From the NCBI GenBank assembly GCA_015680685.1, contig MNCI01020885.1, forward strand, positions 270,980 through 334,979: a DNA stretch of 64,000 nt, given 5' to 3'. The notes below the pieces were generated by a model. It did not search any database, was not told the origin of the DNA, and saw only the letters and a list, made by a program, of their open reading frames with translations. Positions 45,171 through 56,143 of the stretch are shown piece by piece. The position numbers and the translations under genes were made by a program. Each line of letters starts with the position of its first letter. Position 1 is the first letter of the stretch. This stretch comes from Gnetum montanum (Eukaryota > Streptophyta > Gnetopsida > Gnetales > Gnetaceae).

Positions 45171-47807
45171 ATGTCCTACTATTTGAAGGTAAACTAAGGA
45201 ACTCCCAAGATCTATTCTCTTCTTGGGAAGTGCTCCTACTTTAATACAGTTTATAATTATTTATGTTAGCATGAAAGTGATGACTTTCTTATCTATAAAT
45301 ACTAGAAGCATAGTGTTCTTTAGAGGAGTGTGTGTAGATCAGATAGAGTTAAGTGCAATCCCCACTCTTTGAAACTTTCTAGACTTGTCCTAAAAAAGGA
45401 AATTTTCTGGCTCTTGATTTACTTGTGACTACATCCTCTTGTATAGTTACTATCCTGGTAGCACTTTTTTGTTGCAGCTATGTTGGCAGCTCTCCTTGCA
45501 TGCCTGGTGGTGGTACTGGTGGTAAGGAGTTAGGAGTTTGAAGTAAGGAACCAACTAGTAGTTGAGACATGTAAGAATTTGGATCCATCTGTAAAGAAAT
45601 GGGTCAATGATATTCTGGTGGACAATAGTAAGAGAAAGCATGGACTAAAGTATTGCTTGGAGAGATTGGACATTGAACATAGTATCCATAGGGATCAAGT
45701 CACCTGTATGGCTAGTGTTTCCTTGGTAGTGGCATTTCCCATGCTTGTGGTTATTGCCACTACTGTTGGTAATATTCTTGCAATTGAGGATATGCCCCAC
45801 TTGGATAGCATATTTGCTAGTACAGTTTTCTGAAGTTACCTTATGGATAAGGTAATCTTTTGGAAATCTATTTCTTGAAGAAGTTTGAGTTAAGTACATA
45901 TGCCATAGACTCCTATAAGTGGGCCATAACAAGGAAACATCCCTTAGCATCTTCATACTAACACACTTTGCATCCTTTATCATCTTCTAATCTAGAGTTT
46001 GTGATTTTCTTTACTATAGCATCTTTTCCTTTATTTTAGTAGTATTCTTGCCCATTGTCCCTTCTTTTCTTCTTGTCCTTACTTCAGTTTATGGCTTGTT
46101 TAGTCTTCTCTTCTACAATCTTTAATGCGGTAGCAAATTTTTCATCTACAAAATCCCACATTTTTTCTACCTTGGTTGCAATGTTACTAACTAATTTCTA
46201 AATAGGTAGAGTCTTTCGTTGGATCATATCTTTTAAATTTTCCTCTTCTTGTAATTCACATATTCTTACATTCCTTTTCCTAATGGTGGGATCTCTATTG
46301 TATTCTTTAGCTGATTCTCTCTTTCTTACTCTCCTGCTTTTGCCACTTGGTTAATGAATCTTTGAATATGATGACCTATCATCTTGGATAGCCTACATTG
46401 GGCATATACTGTAATGGTTTCTCTTGTCTTGTCTCATATCCTGTCAACAATATGTCATAGTTGCTTCTTTGAGAAAATTTGTGGCCTAGGTACTTATGTA
46501 ATAGTAAATAGTATCTACCCATTGCCACATCAAGGGATTCATGTGTCCTTTGTTTTCATCCATGAGTCTGCTTTCTTAAATTAGATACTCTATAATAAGT
46601 TTGATATTTGTCATTAAAGAGCTCTATCATTGTACTTTAGCTTTAAGGATTTGTACCATCTCTCTACTTCCTTTATGAGTGTTCTCGAAAATAACTTTAG
46701 TTTCTACTAATCATTTTCAATGTTTTGCGGGGCATAAGCACTATGAAAGTCTTAAAGATGATGTTGTGTATCTACATTATATTACACCTTCAAATTTTGG
46801 AATATGATGCTTATCTAGTCACTTGATGTAACTATCCATTATGTGCCTGGTAGGAATATATACTACTTCTCTTATATTAATCATGCAACAAGTGGTTAGT
46901 AGGGATTCTTCATAATCTTTGAGTTCATAAGCTCTATTGTAGTAGTGATTCCTTTGATGCTCATAATTCTCTCTCTCTTCATGCATTATTCTTTCTCTTC
47001 TTCTCTTGAAATTATCCTCTTCTTCATCAGGATGTCTTATTAGATGCTCATGTCTCTCAGGATCCCTTCATAACTCTCTATCATGATCCCTCATTCTTCT
47101 TTCTCTCTTGCCATACTCTCTAGAGGAGTGTGAGAAGGAAGAGGAAGAAGTTGGAGAACGGTGCCAACTTTTTCTCCTTCCATGACTTCTTGATTTATTT
47201 CTTTTTTATTCAATGAAAGTTCTAGATGTTGAGTTCCTCTTAAATGTGTAGTCTTTCTTGTCCCCTCTAGGTGTTTCCACAAGAGCTAAATACAATTGTA
47301 TTTTGATAGAATCTTTAATACAAGTAACTAGTTTTTGAGATTGAGATATATGGATTTGATAACATTTCTTTGTATGAAACATAGCATCATCTCTTTCCTC
47401 TAGAACAACCATTTGTGGAACTTTATTTCCTTTGTTGAGCTCATGGCTTATGTTCATAGCAGCATCTCTTCTTACCTAAGCTTCTATTGGTTGGTATCGC
47501 CTAGTCATGTGCTTTGTGATGTGGTACCCTTCTTGTACATAGTCAAGGTTTGACCTTATGAGGGTTGCTTATAGCATGGATGATGTAGAATGTTCATGAG
47601 GTAAGAAATGTTATCCTATAAATCTCTCCACCTTTGTTGTTCATCTTGGTGAAAGATAAATATGGAGTTAGGGTAATATGGATCAATGTGAGAATAGAAG
47701 ATTCTAGTTTGCATAGGCCTATTCTAATCTTCTTCGTTATATTCCCTATCATGACTCTTATTAAATTCATTAACAAGTGGTGATTTCTCCTTATTTGTAG
47801 AAGTCAT
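45171..47807 (-). pseudogene. gag of element DG
   Basis: Probable start at ATG 47807 (MTSTNKEKSPL). An N-terminal DEQQRWRDL segment near 47650-47620 equals DEQLCWRDL of K. Capsid blocks are at 46760-46370 (NIEND, KLKLFSRTLIKEVERWYKSL, HIVDRI-KTRET). A knuckle-like segment near 45980-45940 reads CKVC-stop-YEDAKGC, with the histidine lost. A proline/tyrosine-rich tail runs to about 45550. Many stops and shifts; structure as in C and K. Confidence 0.7.
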
Positions 47808-47930
47808 ATTGCATGTTTAATGCCTTAAATATGTACCTTGGAAAAATTGGATTAAATGTGAAGGTTGTACTTGATGATTCCTAATACAATGAACTTTGTA
47901 AAATTAACTACTTATCAAACATTGATACAT

Positions 47931-47947
47931 CCTCAGTAATGGCAACA
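47931..47947 (-). other. Primer binding site of DG (decayed tRNA-Asp type)
   Basis: Minus-strand TGTTGCCATTACTGAGG next to the LTR end; the position and GCCATTAC core match the C site. Confidence 0.6.
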
Positions 47948-47948
47948 A

Positions 47949-48826
47949 TGATGAGCAGTTGGGTAGTCCAACGCTCCGCCATACAAGTCACGAGTGTACA
48001 TGTGTGACCTTATCATAATTCATTGATGGCCAATGTAGATTCATTAGTAGTTAAGGTTTCATTCGTGATCACTATCTTCTCACATTGAATTAGTGAATTG
48101 CAAGTTGTATGATTAAACTCTCAGTGAGGCATATGATATATTGATGTTGTTGGCTCAAACTAAGACTAAGTGTAAACATGATTGAAATAGAGTAGTAGAA
48201 TCTAAGTCTAAGTGTAATGTAAGTAAAGAGATTATTCTAGCCTAGAATCAATAAGTATCCATTCCTAGTTTATCATTCACATCTTGGGCTTATGTAACCA
48301 TCCCTAGGGATACCAAGTGTTATGCTACTGGGATAACCTAGTAATAACACTACTGGGATTACCAAACAATTACACTATACATTTGAAACTAGTTGTACTT
48401 ATATTATCATACTAATAAACAATGGAAATGTTAAGCACTCAAAAACTATAAACCTAAGAAAAGTAAACATGTTGAAAGATAGTAATTATGCTAAGTAAGA
48501 ATGAACTAATTAAGGGTAGATTAAACTAAGTAGAATGCTACAATGGTGGAAAAAATCTCAATTTTTATTTCTAGCTATGAACTATGCCCAGAACAATTCA
48601 CTCAAATAAAGATTCCATTCTTCACACCACACTACAGGTATTCACTTTATCACTAAGTATAAGATCATGAAAACAAACTACAAGAATTTGCCTAAGTGTT
48701 AAACCAAAGTTCTTCCTTTGATGTGATGATGAGTTGGTATTTATAGTGGACACCAGGACCCGCTACGTCATATCTATGATGATGTAATTAGATTTATGAT
48801 ATTGTAGATATGATATCACATCTTCA
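47949..48826 (-). repeat. 5' LTR of element DG
   Basis: Starts TGATGAGCAGTTGGG. The right end is placed at TCTTCA (48826) by analogy with TCATCA. Best match is the C LTR (CATACAAGTCACGAGTG versus CATACAAGTTACAAGTG). It has GATATTG words near 48775-48815. Beyond it the sequence changes to copia-like coding, so this is the outer edge of the left nest. Confidence 0.7.
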
Positions 48827-49069
48827 ACTTTACGTGATTTTATTCACTATCCAAATGAACATATATTTGAACCATCTATATACTTGGGAAGATGTTAAGC
48901 CAAAAGAAAACCTCATGATAATGTACACTAAGTTGAGTAAGGACTTAGAAGATAAGGGTATGAATCAACAACTTATAGAGACATGACTAAAATTCTTTTG
49001 TATTCAATGAAATGTAAACTAGAATATTGCTCTTATTATGAGACTTTACATCTGTTATCAAAGTAATCC

Positions 49070-49640
49070 CAAACAAATCACATGTAAAGAAATAAAATGA
49101 ATAATTCATTACTTGAAGCATATCCAAAGAACTCTACACTTGATGTTTTTGATTACTATGAAGCAAAGTGCATAGGTTGCATTGATGATTGTTAAAGCAC
49201 TACTAGAAGTTGATGTTTTCATATAAAATGACTAATCTCATGGACTAATGAGTAGCCAAATTTAATAACCCTTTTAATAAAATATGCTAAATATATCTTT
49301 GGTATAAGCTATTTTGCTCAAATTTTATGGATGAAATAGACCTTAAAATATTTTAGTGTATAAGCTTCTTAAGTGCTAATATATTGTGATAAAAATAATG
49401 TTATCAACATCTCTAAAAATTCCATTTATTAGCATTCATGAATAAAACATATTAATATTTGCTATAATTTCTTTTAAGGAAAATGTGCAAGTACATCAAT
49501 CTAGAATATATTAACATATAGGATTAACCTGCTAACATTTTTACAAAACCTCTACATGAAAATAGATTTAATAATCTCTATAACAATATGAGAATTGAAC
49601 ACTATTTTTCAAGTTACGCATAAGGATGATATCTCACTTT
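49070..49640 (+). pseudogene. Ty1/copia RNase H and pol end, decayed
   Basis: Plus-strand pieces in changing frames follow the order of the copia RNase H domain. They are EIK-IIHYLKHIQRT (for VK.ILRYLKGT), AKCIGCIDD (for ADYAGC.DDRKS), LISWTNE, AQILWMK-TLKYF, IYCDKNNVINISKN and finally ANIFTKPLHENRFNN (the ADIFTKPL end motif, 49530-49590). No LTR could be defined after it. The upstream end is cut by, or lies under, the DG LTR. It is separate from the copia element at 52738, whose start lies downstream of this 3' end. Confidence 0.75.
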
Positions 49641-50860
49641 GAACTCATAAACATAAAATTTTTTGGTTGTAGATTAGATTTTAGCTCTAAAATCTTATAA
49701 GACTTTTTTCTTGACAATTTCTTAGATATCATAATTTTTACAACTTAAGATACTTAAATTTATGGAGCTTATTAACTTTGAGAAAAGGGAATAAGAAACA
49801 TCTATAGAACAATGTATATGTTTACTATTAAGCATATAGATAGCTATGATACATCACATATGTCTAGTAAAATTCTCAAGTTCATAGGATAAACATTTCA
49901 TAAACATCTATTGTTGGAATTATGACTTTCAAAATAAACATCTATCAAATAATAGATGTTAATTGTTCACTGAAATATATTTCTATGAGGATTTTAGGGG
50001 AAAAATAAAATGGATTTACATTGTTGCACTAGGATATATAATTCTATCTTTGAACCAAATCCCTTTATCACTCCTCATTTTACAGCATTTGCAACTGGGA
50101 TGTCTCCTATTCTTCATTATTTTCTATTAGCAAGGTTCCATGATAAAGAGAATAAGGATAAAGAAGGCACATATTAAGGAGAAGGAGATCATAGTTGGAG
50201 AAATTAGTAGACACATGACTAGTAAGAGTAACTAAAGAAAATATTGGAGAGGAGGGTCTAGGACTAGATTTATTTCTAATGGTATTGAAATGTAATATTC
50301 TTTTTGGAAATAGAACAAAATCATAGTGAAAAGAATTACAAGATTTACAAAGAAGAGGTAAGAGAAACTCATAGTGAACATCCTAAAACCTTAATTGGAT
50401 AGAACATATCACATGTGGTTATGAAAGTTATAAGATGGATTGTAAGGGATGTGTCGTACTTAAGTTCTACTGCCTAGGGTACATATAATCAAAGTTATAG
50501 TTTTGGCAACTCCCAAATATACATGAAGCGATCTTTCAAAGCATGTACCTTGTAAAGAAGTGTAGTACAAAAACAAAGGAAGATGTGATTATATTCAGTT
50601 GTAAAATTTTATGTTGCAAGTTGTAATGTAAAATTTTGGAGGTAAGAATTGTGCTATTACCATGTATACTTCTTATAAAAGTTTTTTGTAGTATGTTGCA
50701 AGTTTTTCTTTTCAAGATTCCATTTTTATAATTTACTTAATTTATGCTTTTTAAAAATTATGTAATGATTGAATAACAAAAAATGTGACATTAAGGTACA
50801 TAACTACCTATTATATATAACTAAATTTTGTGAGTTGTATTATTACCCTGTATGATTTTA
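49641..50860. other. AT-rich sequence without recognised content
   Basis: No coding, LTR pair or RNA gene was seen. It may include the decayed 3' end of the copia remnant; a TGTTGGAATTATGAC start at about 49913 would suit an LTR but has no partner here. Confidence 0.4.
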
Positions 50861-51530
50861 AAACTTGGCTTCAATGCCCGTGAGAATGCAATTTTAATGG
50901 TTGTAAAAAGAAACTTGAATTTTCTTCTTTTGCAAGGTGAAGTCTTGGTGGCTTTTGAATATAAGGCACCATTTGATGGAATTTAAGTATACTCTGTCCG
51001 TCACTCTTGTTTTCTTGCGAAACAAGCAATTGTGCTTTAATGACGACAGAGACGACCTCGCTGCCCCTCTTGTACATGCATCGAATCGGTCAAGATTTAC
51101 GACAGGGCATCACCTTTGGACTTCTATTAACCATGAACTTTTTTTCCCAGATGTTTTCCAGTAAAACATGGAATATTGAGACTTGCTGGTATTTTTCTCT
51201 CCATCTTTATCTTTGATGTAACTTGTTGGTTAATGTCCACCACATATGTTATGCGATGCCCTTTCGGCTTGGTGTTAAGCATTAACAGATATTTTCCAGT
51301 AAAACATGGAATATTGAGACTTGCTGGTATTTTTCTCACATCTTAAACGTAACTCTCCTGCTGGAATAAAAACAAATGTGTAATGACAAGAGATTTGAAC
51401 TTGCATGAAGTCATAAACGCCAACTGGAGGGTTGATGATGATGATTTGCACTTGAAAAAAGTCAGAAATTCTAAACCCTCAGCATATCGGACCTGAAATA
51501 AGCCAAGTGCAACCTTCTGGTTACCAACCA
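50861..51530. other. Gene-like segment of unknown identity
   Basis: More balanced composition than its surroundings, with open runs on both strands. The minus strand has RMYKRGSEVVSVVIKAQLLV at about 51080-51020. It also shows possible acceptor sites (TTATTTCAG near 51495 and TTTATTCCAG near 51363). A 46-bp block is duplicated (51154-51199 and 51292-51337). I recognise no protein. It may be part of a host gene or a captured fragment. Confidence 0.3.
51154..51337. repeat. Duplicated 46-bp block
   Basis: TTTTCCAGTAAAACATGGAA and the following ATTGAGACTTGCTGG occur at 51154-51199 and 51292-51337, nearly identical, about 138 bp apart. Confidence 0.85.
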
Positions 51531-51832
51531 AAAATTCGTTGGTACATATCCCAACTTTATGTTCATACTAAATGTCATGCAGGTGAACCTGGTCGACACA
51601 CAAACATCAGATACAGAGAGACACGTAACATAAATGACAGACAAACATCAGATACAGAGAGACACGTAACATAAATGTCATGCAGGTGAACCTGGTCAAC
51701 AGACAAACATCACATACAGAGAGACAAGCATATCGGACCTGAAATAAGCCAAGTGGTTACCAACCAAAAATTCGTTGAGACAAGCATATCGGACCTGAAA
51801 TAAGCCAAGTGGTTACCAACCAAAAATTCGTT
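51483..51832. repeat. ~55-bp repeats with GCATATCGGACC
   Basis: The block from GCATATCGGACCTGAAATAA to CCAAAAATTCGTTG occurs at about 51483-51541 (diverged) and twice in direct succession at about 51727-51832, where the two are nearly identical. Confidence 0.85.
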
Positions 51833-52222
51833 GGTACATATCCCAACTTTACGTTCATACTAAATGTCATGCAGGTGAACCTGGTCGATAGACAAACATC
51901 AGATACAGAGAGACACGTAACATAAATGACAGCAAAACATCAGATATAGAGAGACACGTAACATAAATGACACATAAATAACAGACAAACATCGGATACA
52001 GAGAGACACATAACATAAATGTTATGCAGGTAAACCTGGTCAACACACGTAACAAAAATGACACGTAACATAAATGACAGGCAAACATCAGATACAGAGA
52101 GACACGTAACATAAATGACAGACAAACACCAGATACACAGAGAGACACGTAACATAAATGTCATGCAGGTGAACCTGGTCGACAGACAGACAAACATCAG
52201 ATACAGAGAGACACGTAACAAA
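51590..52222. repeat. Minisatellite with ACAGAGAGACACGTAACATAA unit
   Basis: About nine copies of a unit containing GACAAACATCAGATACAGAG then AGACACGTAACATAAATG. Some copies have a longer spacer TCATGCAGGTGAACCTGGTC. Unit length alternates between about 40 and 62 bp. Copies are very similar, so the array is young or being homogenised. Open frames on the minus strand (52266-51867) are only the translation of the repeat. Confidence 0.9.
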
Positions 52223-52334
52223 GAACTGGTCTGGTTAGGATACTCACTTAGCATGTTCGGTACCACAACTCCTCCTACTTACACCGCCATACCTGAAATC
52301 GGGAACAAAAATTGAACCCAAAACCTTCACTTAC

Positions 52335-52398
52335 CATGTACCCTGGGTGCAATACCATAAGATGATCCAAAAATACATGCCCATTATTTCCAGGTAAC
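52335..52398 (-). other. Possible small exon
   Basis: On the minus strand a pyrimidine-rich tract ending TTGTGTTGCAG precedes TTACCTGGAAATAATGG. After 64 bp, ATG is followed by GTAAGTGAAG, a strong plant donor. The enclosed codons (LPGNNGHVFLDHLMVLHPGY) do not match any family I know. It could be an exon of a host gene, but no partner exon is proven. Confidence 0.25.
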
Positions 52399-52737
52399 TG
52401 CAACACAAGAGAGAAAGCCAGCCAGAGGAGCCCTTGGTGAATATTGAAGTCATTATATTTCAAGAGCCCATCGTCAAAGCCCCCTAATCAAAAAAGGGTA
52501 GACAATAGTGCCTTGAGGACTTGAGATATGCAGCACTGTAGAGGACAACGCATGTAACTGGAGGTATCTGTAACCAATTTACTGTTGAATTTTAAAATTT
52601 AAAATGAAATAACAATGAAGAACAACATATGAAAAATGATAAAAAAAAACCAAAAGATGAAAATGGAATTCCACATCCCAAGCTAAATTGAGCCTATAAT
52701 AAGGCACTTTCTCAATCTAATTTTATGTGAGGTGTGT

Positions 52738-53257
52738 TGTTAATTTTAAGTTTGAGACATTCCTTTTTGTAACTGTTGTCATGTAGGCAAATTATTTTTG
52801 GCATGTTGCCTGGAAATAATAAAAGCCAAAGTTTGTAATTTGTGAAAAGAATATATAACCGTTCCCACCCAATTTGTTCATGATTAATTAAGGATTATAA
52901 CTCTATAATTTGGCTTTTACCCAAAGCATCACATTATGAGCACTATATAAGTGGATGCTTGGGTGGTCCTAGGATCATCACATCTTTACCAAATTAGAGG
53001 GTGTGTAAGACATAATTCAAGTTATAGTCTCATCCTCTTTTGTAAGCTTGATTTAAGCTTGGTGTAAGTCTCAAAGTAAGAATACTTGGATTTCTAAAGC
53101 TTTCTAGGAGCTAAAGCCATTGCTAGAATTTTCATATGCTTTTCCTAAGATAATTCCTTGTGTTATTGTTATATTTTTTCTAATTCTATAATTGACTTTT
53201 TATTTTTGTTGCTTGTTGTTGCTCTATTATTCTACTTAATCGACGTGTAAATTAACA
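52738..53257 (+). repeat. 5' LTR of a Ty1/copia element
   Basis: 520 bp, bounded by TGTTAATTT and AAATTAACA, a perfect 9-bp inverted repeat. It is followed after three bases by an initiator tRNA-Met PBS. TATATAA box at 52944-52950. No second LTR is in the window. Confidence 0.85.
52944..52950 (+). promoter_or_regulatory. TATA box in copia LTR
   Basis: TATATAA in the central part of the LTR, suitably placed for transcription starting within the LTR. Confidence 0.5.
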
Positions 53258-53260
53258 AAT

Positions 53261-53272
53261 TGGTATCAAAGC
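53261..53272 (+). other. Primer binding site of copia element (tRNA-iMet)
   Basis: TGGTATCAAAGC, one mismatch from the canonical TGGTATCAGAGC. Confidence 0.88.
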
Positions 53273-53319
53273 AAGGTTCATTTGATTATCAATACTCTTA
53301 TCTCATTAAGTACATTAAG

Positions 53320-53481
53320 ATGGTGAGCAATGCTAAGTACATTGCAAAAATAGAAAAGTTCAATGGTACCAACTACAATCTTTGGAAGCATAAAATGGAA
53401 GATTTGTTGATTGAAACCTCTACTCCCATTTATATTCTAAGATTGCATTTTTTTATCTATCTTGATACTAATTTGAATTAA
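53320..53481 (+). pseudogene. Start of copia gag, truncated
   Basis: ATG 53320 opens MVSNAKYIAKIEKFNGTNYN, then LWKHKMEDLLIETS, the N-terminal start typical of Ty1/copia gag (F.G.NY..W...M...L). The frame ends at 53481 and the normal continuation is not found. Confidence 0.8.
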
Positions 53482-54090
53482 ATCATTTGGTTCTATTCAT
53501 TCAACAATAGTATTCCTAAGTACAAAATGACTGTTATACATCTACCATCTGGAAATAGATATGCATATTACATTGCTCAAAGTAATATGTCAACTACTTT
53601 GATTATGTGTGTTTCATCAAAGCATTATCATGCTATGATCTAAGATAAGCTCTCTAAGTTAATGGTGTTAACTATTAGGGATTTCTACTGGTGTGTAGCA
53701 GGACCATGTGCTAAGTAGAAATGGCAATACCTTAAATTTTCTATTATGAATTCATTGTCATAGAGTGATCATGCTATGATAGGCTTGATTGAATATGGAT
53801 ACTATTGGAAAGTAGTAGAGCTAATGTATAAGTGCAAATAAACATATTGAAAAATATTTTTTATGCTTTGGACTATAGAAAGGATATGCTACAAGTGCTA
53901 TAATATAATATGTTGTTGATTTTTCTTACTTAATGTTGTGTATCTACGAAGTTACTAGCTTTACACCTAGTGTGTGAGCACTTGATAGGCTATGCTACAA
54001 GTACAATTAAACATAATGAAAATTTTTATTTTTCTATCTTCATCATAGTGTAGTTGTGCAATGATGAATGTGTTATGCATTCAAGATGAT
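53482..54090. other. Unassigned AT-rich sequence between copia gag and gypsy fragment
   Basis: No clear coding. Contains a duplicated word (AAGTGCAAATAAACATATTG at about 53840 and AAGTACAATTAAACATAATG at about 53999). The junction between the copia and gypsy parts lies somewhere here. Confidence 0.4.
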
Positions 54091-55136
54091 AAAGTAGAAG
54101 ATCATAGATACTTCCATTCTACGAGCTCATGATTCATTGAGGGAATTCCACATCATGATAAATGTATTCAAATATGAATTGAAAGTAGTTTTGATGTAGG
54201 TGGATAATCCAAAATGCCCATGTTACATGTACTAAATCAACAACACTATTACAAGTGCATACCTAAATTACACCATCACAGAAAAGAAGATGATGGTGAT
54301 GGTATATGCACTTGATAATTTCAAGTACTATGTGCTTGAATATCCTATTTTGTATACATAGACGAAAATAAAATTAGGTTTCTAATGAACAAACTAGTGG
54401 TGAGCCCCTAAATCATTTGGTGGCTTGTTATCCTATGAGAATTTAATATTATCATGATAGATAATAGGTGGTTGAAGAAGATGATTGTTGATCATTTACT
54501 CCAACTTTAATGATATCATGAGGATAACGAAGAGTCTATTACAAATTAACTTCTTGATAAAATACTATTTGTAAAGAGAACAATGATTTTCTTTTCAATA
54601 ACCACTCCATGGTTTGCTAATTATCTCACTTACCTGATGGAATAAAAAGTTTCTTCTAGGTGGGATAAATAGAAAATGCATCAATTTTTATACTAAGTTC
54701 AGCATTATATAGAGTTTGGGGCTATATCTATAAAATCTATTCTAACAACTTGATACACTAGTATGTACTAGTGGAGAACCAAGTAAGAGTTCTATAGGAT
54801 GCCCATGATAGGCCATGCAGAGGCTACTATGAAAGGATATGAATAGCTATTAAAATTTTGATGGTTATATATTTATGGTGTATACTATTCTAGAATGGAT
54901 AAATGTTCTTCTAATCATGTGAGCACTATCAATAAGATGGTGGGATATCAAATCATTTCAAGAAACTAAAAATAGTGAATTCAACCATTACAACCCTTTG
55001 ACATTTGGGGAATTGACTTTATGTTTCCCATATCACCAATGTTCAATGGAAAATTTTGCATAATTATTATAGCTTACTATCACATAAAATTGATAGAAGC
55101 TACTATTGTAACTTATTGTACAATAGTTATAATTAC
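54091..55136 (+). pseudogene. Fragment I: Athila-like RNase H and integrase start
   Basis: Plus-strand pieces match K pol in order: HIM-N...L-QVDNPKCP (54150-54215), NYTITEKKMMVMVYALDNFKYYVLEY (54263-54345), then VLVENQVRVL-DAHDRPCRGYYE at about 54765-54830 (integrase zinc finger). HLGN-LYVSHI at about 55000-55035 is the WGIDFMGP region, frameshifted. It is interrupted by J inside the integrase core and carries many stops. Confidence 0.75.
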
Positions 55137-55164
55137 TGATGAATTGTGGTTTGTTAGGTGCTAA

Positions 55165-55255
55165 TATTGGACCCTTGATATCAGACCCTCGATATCGGGT
55201 ATGCAATATTGCAACTTGGATAACAATATCGAATACATGATATCGTGGTTCTTGT
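55165..55255 (+). repeat. GATATC-word array in U3 of J
   Basis: Five to six copies of an imperfect 16-20 bp unit around CGATATCGNGTATNCAATAT directly upstream of the TATA box. Similar arrays are in the EF, C, DG and K LTRs but not in B. Confidence 0.75.
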
Positions 55256-55262
55256 CTAAGCC

Positions 55263-55270
55263 TATAAATA
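55263..55270 (+). promoter_or_regulatory. TATA box of element J
   Basis: TATAAATA, conserved at the same place in EF, B and K LTRs (GCCTATAAATA context in EF and J). Confidence 0.65.
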
Positions 55271-56010
55271 CCACATTTAGGTGCATAGGAAGAGGAAGTC
55301 AATCAATATTAGGATAGGATATTTATATTAGTTTTCAATCCATTTTCAATTTTTTCCTCATTGCATGCCTGCAATATGATGATTCTAATTGTATGCAACC
55401 TTTATTCGAGTGTGATGTACTTGGACACACACATGACCAGCAATAAAGATTGAGATTACTCCATCATTGCAACATTCACTTAGTTTTAATTGCTTAATTG
55501 TTATTGTTATTTATTGTTTTCTTAATTAATATTTATTTATCATCATTTACTATTCCTTTTATTAATTGCGGAATGAGTACAACTTAATTACAAACATTTA
55601 AGTGTAACTACTTAGTAACCCAGTAGTGTATCTAGAAGCACTCAAGTAATATACACTTGGCAATCCTAGAAGTAGTACACGAGGTCCACGATGCACATGG
55701 ATGATTAAGGATGGATGCTCATCACAATTAGGCCAGCTTAGACTTCATTTCCTATTGCTTGTTAATTTAATTCAGATTATTTTCCATTGCCTCTAGGAGT
55801 AGCCTAGCGTTAGAAGTCATATCATACACCTCACTTTGGACTAAACCATACATGAAAAAGCAAATACTAGTCCAGGTGAAAGACAGCAACCTACGATCAA
55901 CATATAACTATCCAGATCCCACAACTAGTCCATCTATGGAGTTCGACTGGATTGTGCGTGAATGCTCATATTTGTATGGTTGAGTGTAGGGGTACCTCAC
56001 TACTCATCAT

Positions 56011-56030
56011 TGGTGTCGTTGCTAGGGATG
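56011..56030 (+). other. Primer binding site of J (tRNA-Asp type)
   Basis: TGGTGTCGTTGCTAGGGATG, one base after the LTR. Confidence 0.8.
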
Positions 56031-56143
56031 GTACCAACTATTTAGATTAGTTATATCATACAAGATCGTTGTAACAAAGTATTCACGATATATCTCTTAG
56101 AAAGGAAATTAATTTCAATTAAGTCACACACAGATTCACAAAA

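Larger units (their letters stand above)
55137..56009 (+). repeat. 5' LTR of element J
   Basis: 873 bp, start TGATGAATTG, end CTACTCATCA. Reverse complement of the EF and B LTR type. TATAAATA at 55263-55270 and AATAAA at 55441-55446. Confidence 0.88.

Noticed and set aside
51867-52266. Open frames of about 100 codons rich in C, V, L and S on the minus strand
   Set aside because: They are just the translation of the ACAGAGAGACACGTAACATAA minisatellite, and overlapping frames give the same kind of peptide.
49070-53481. Idea that the copia RNase H end and the copia 5' LTR/gag are one element
   Set aside because: Both read on the plus strand, but the 3' end of pol lies upstream of the 5' LTR, so they must be two elements or two ends of neighbouring copies.
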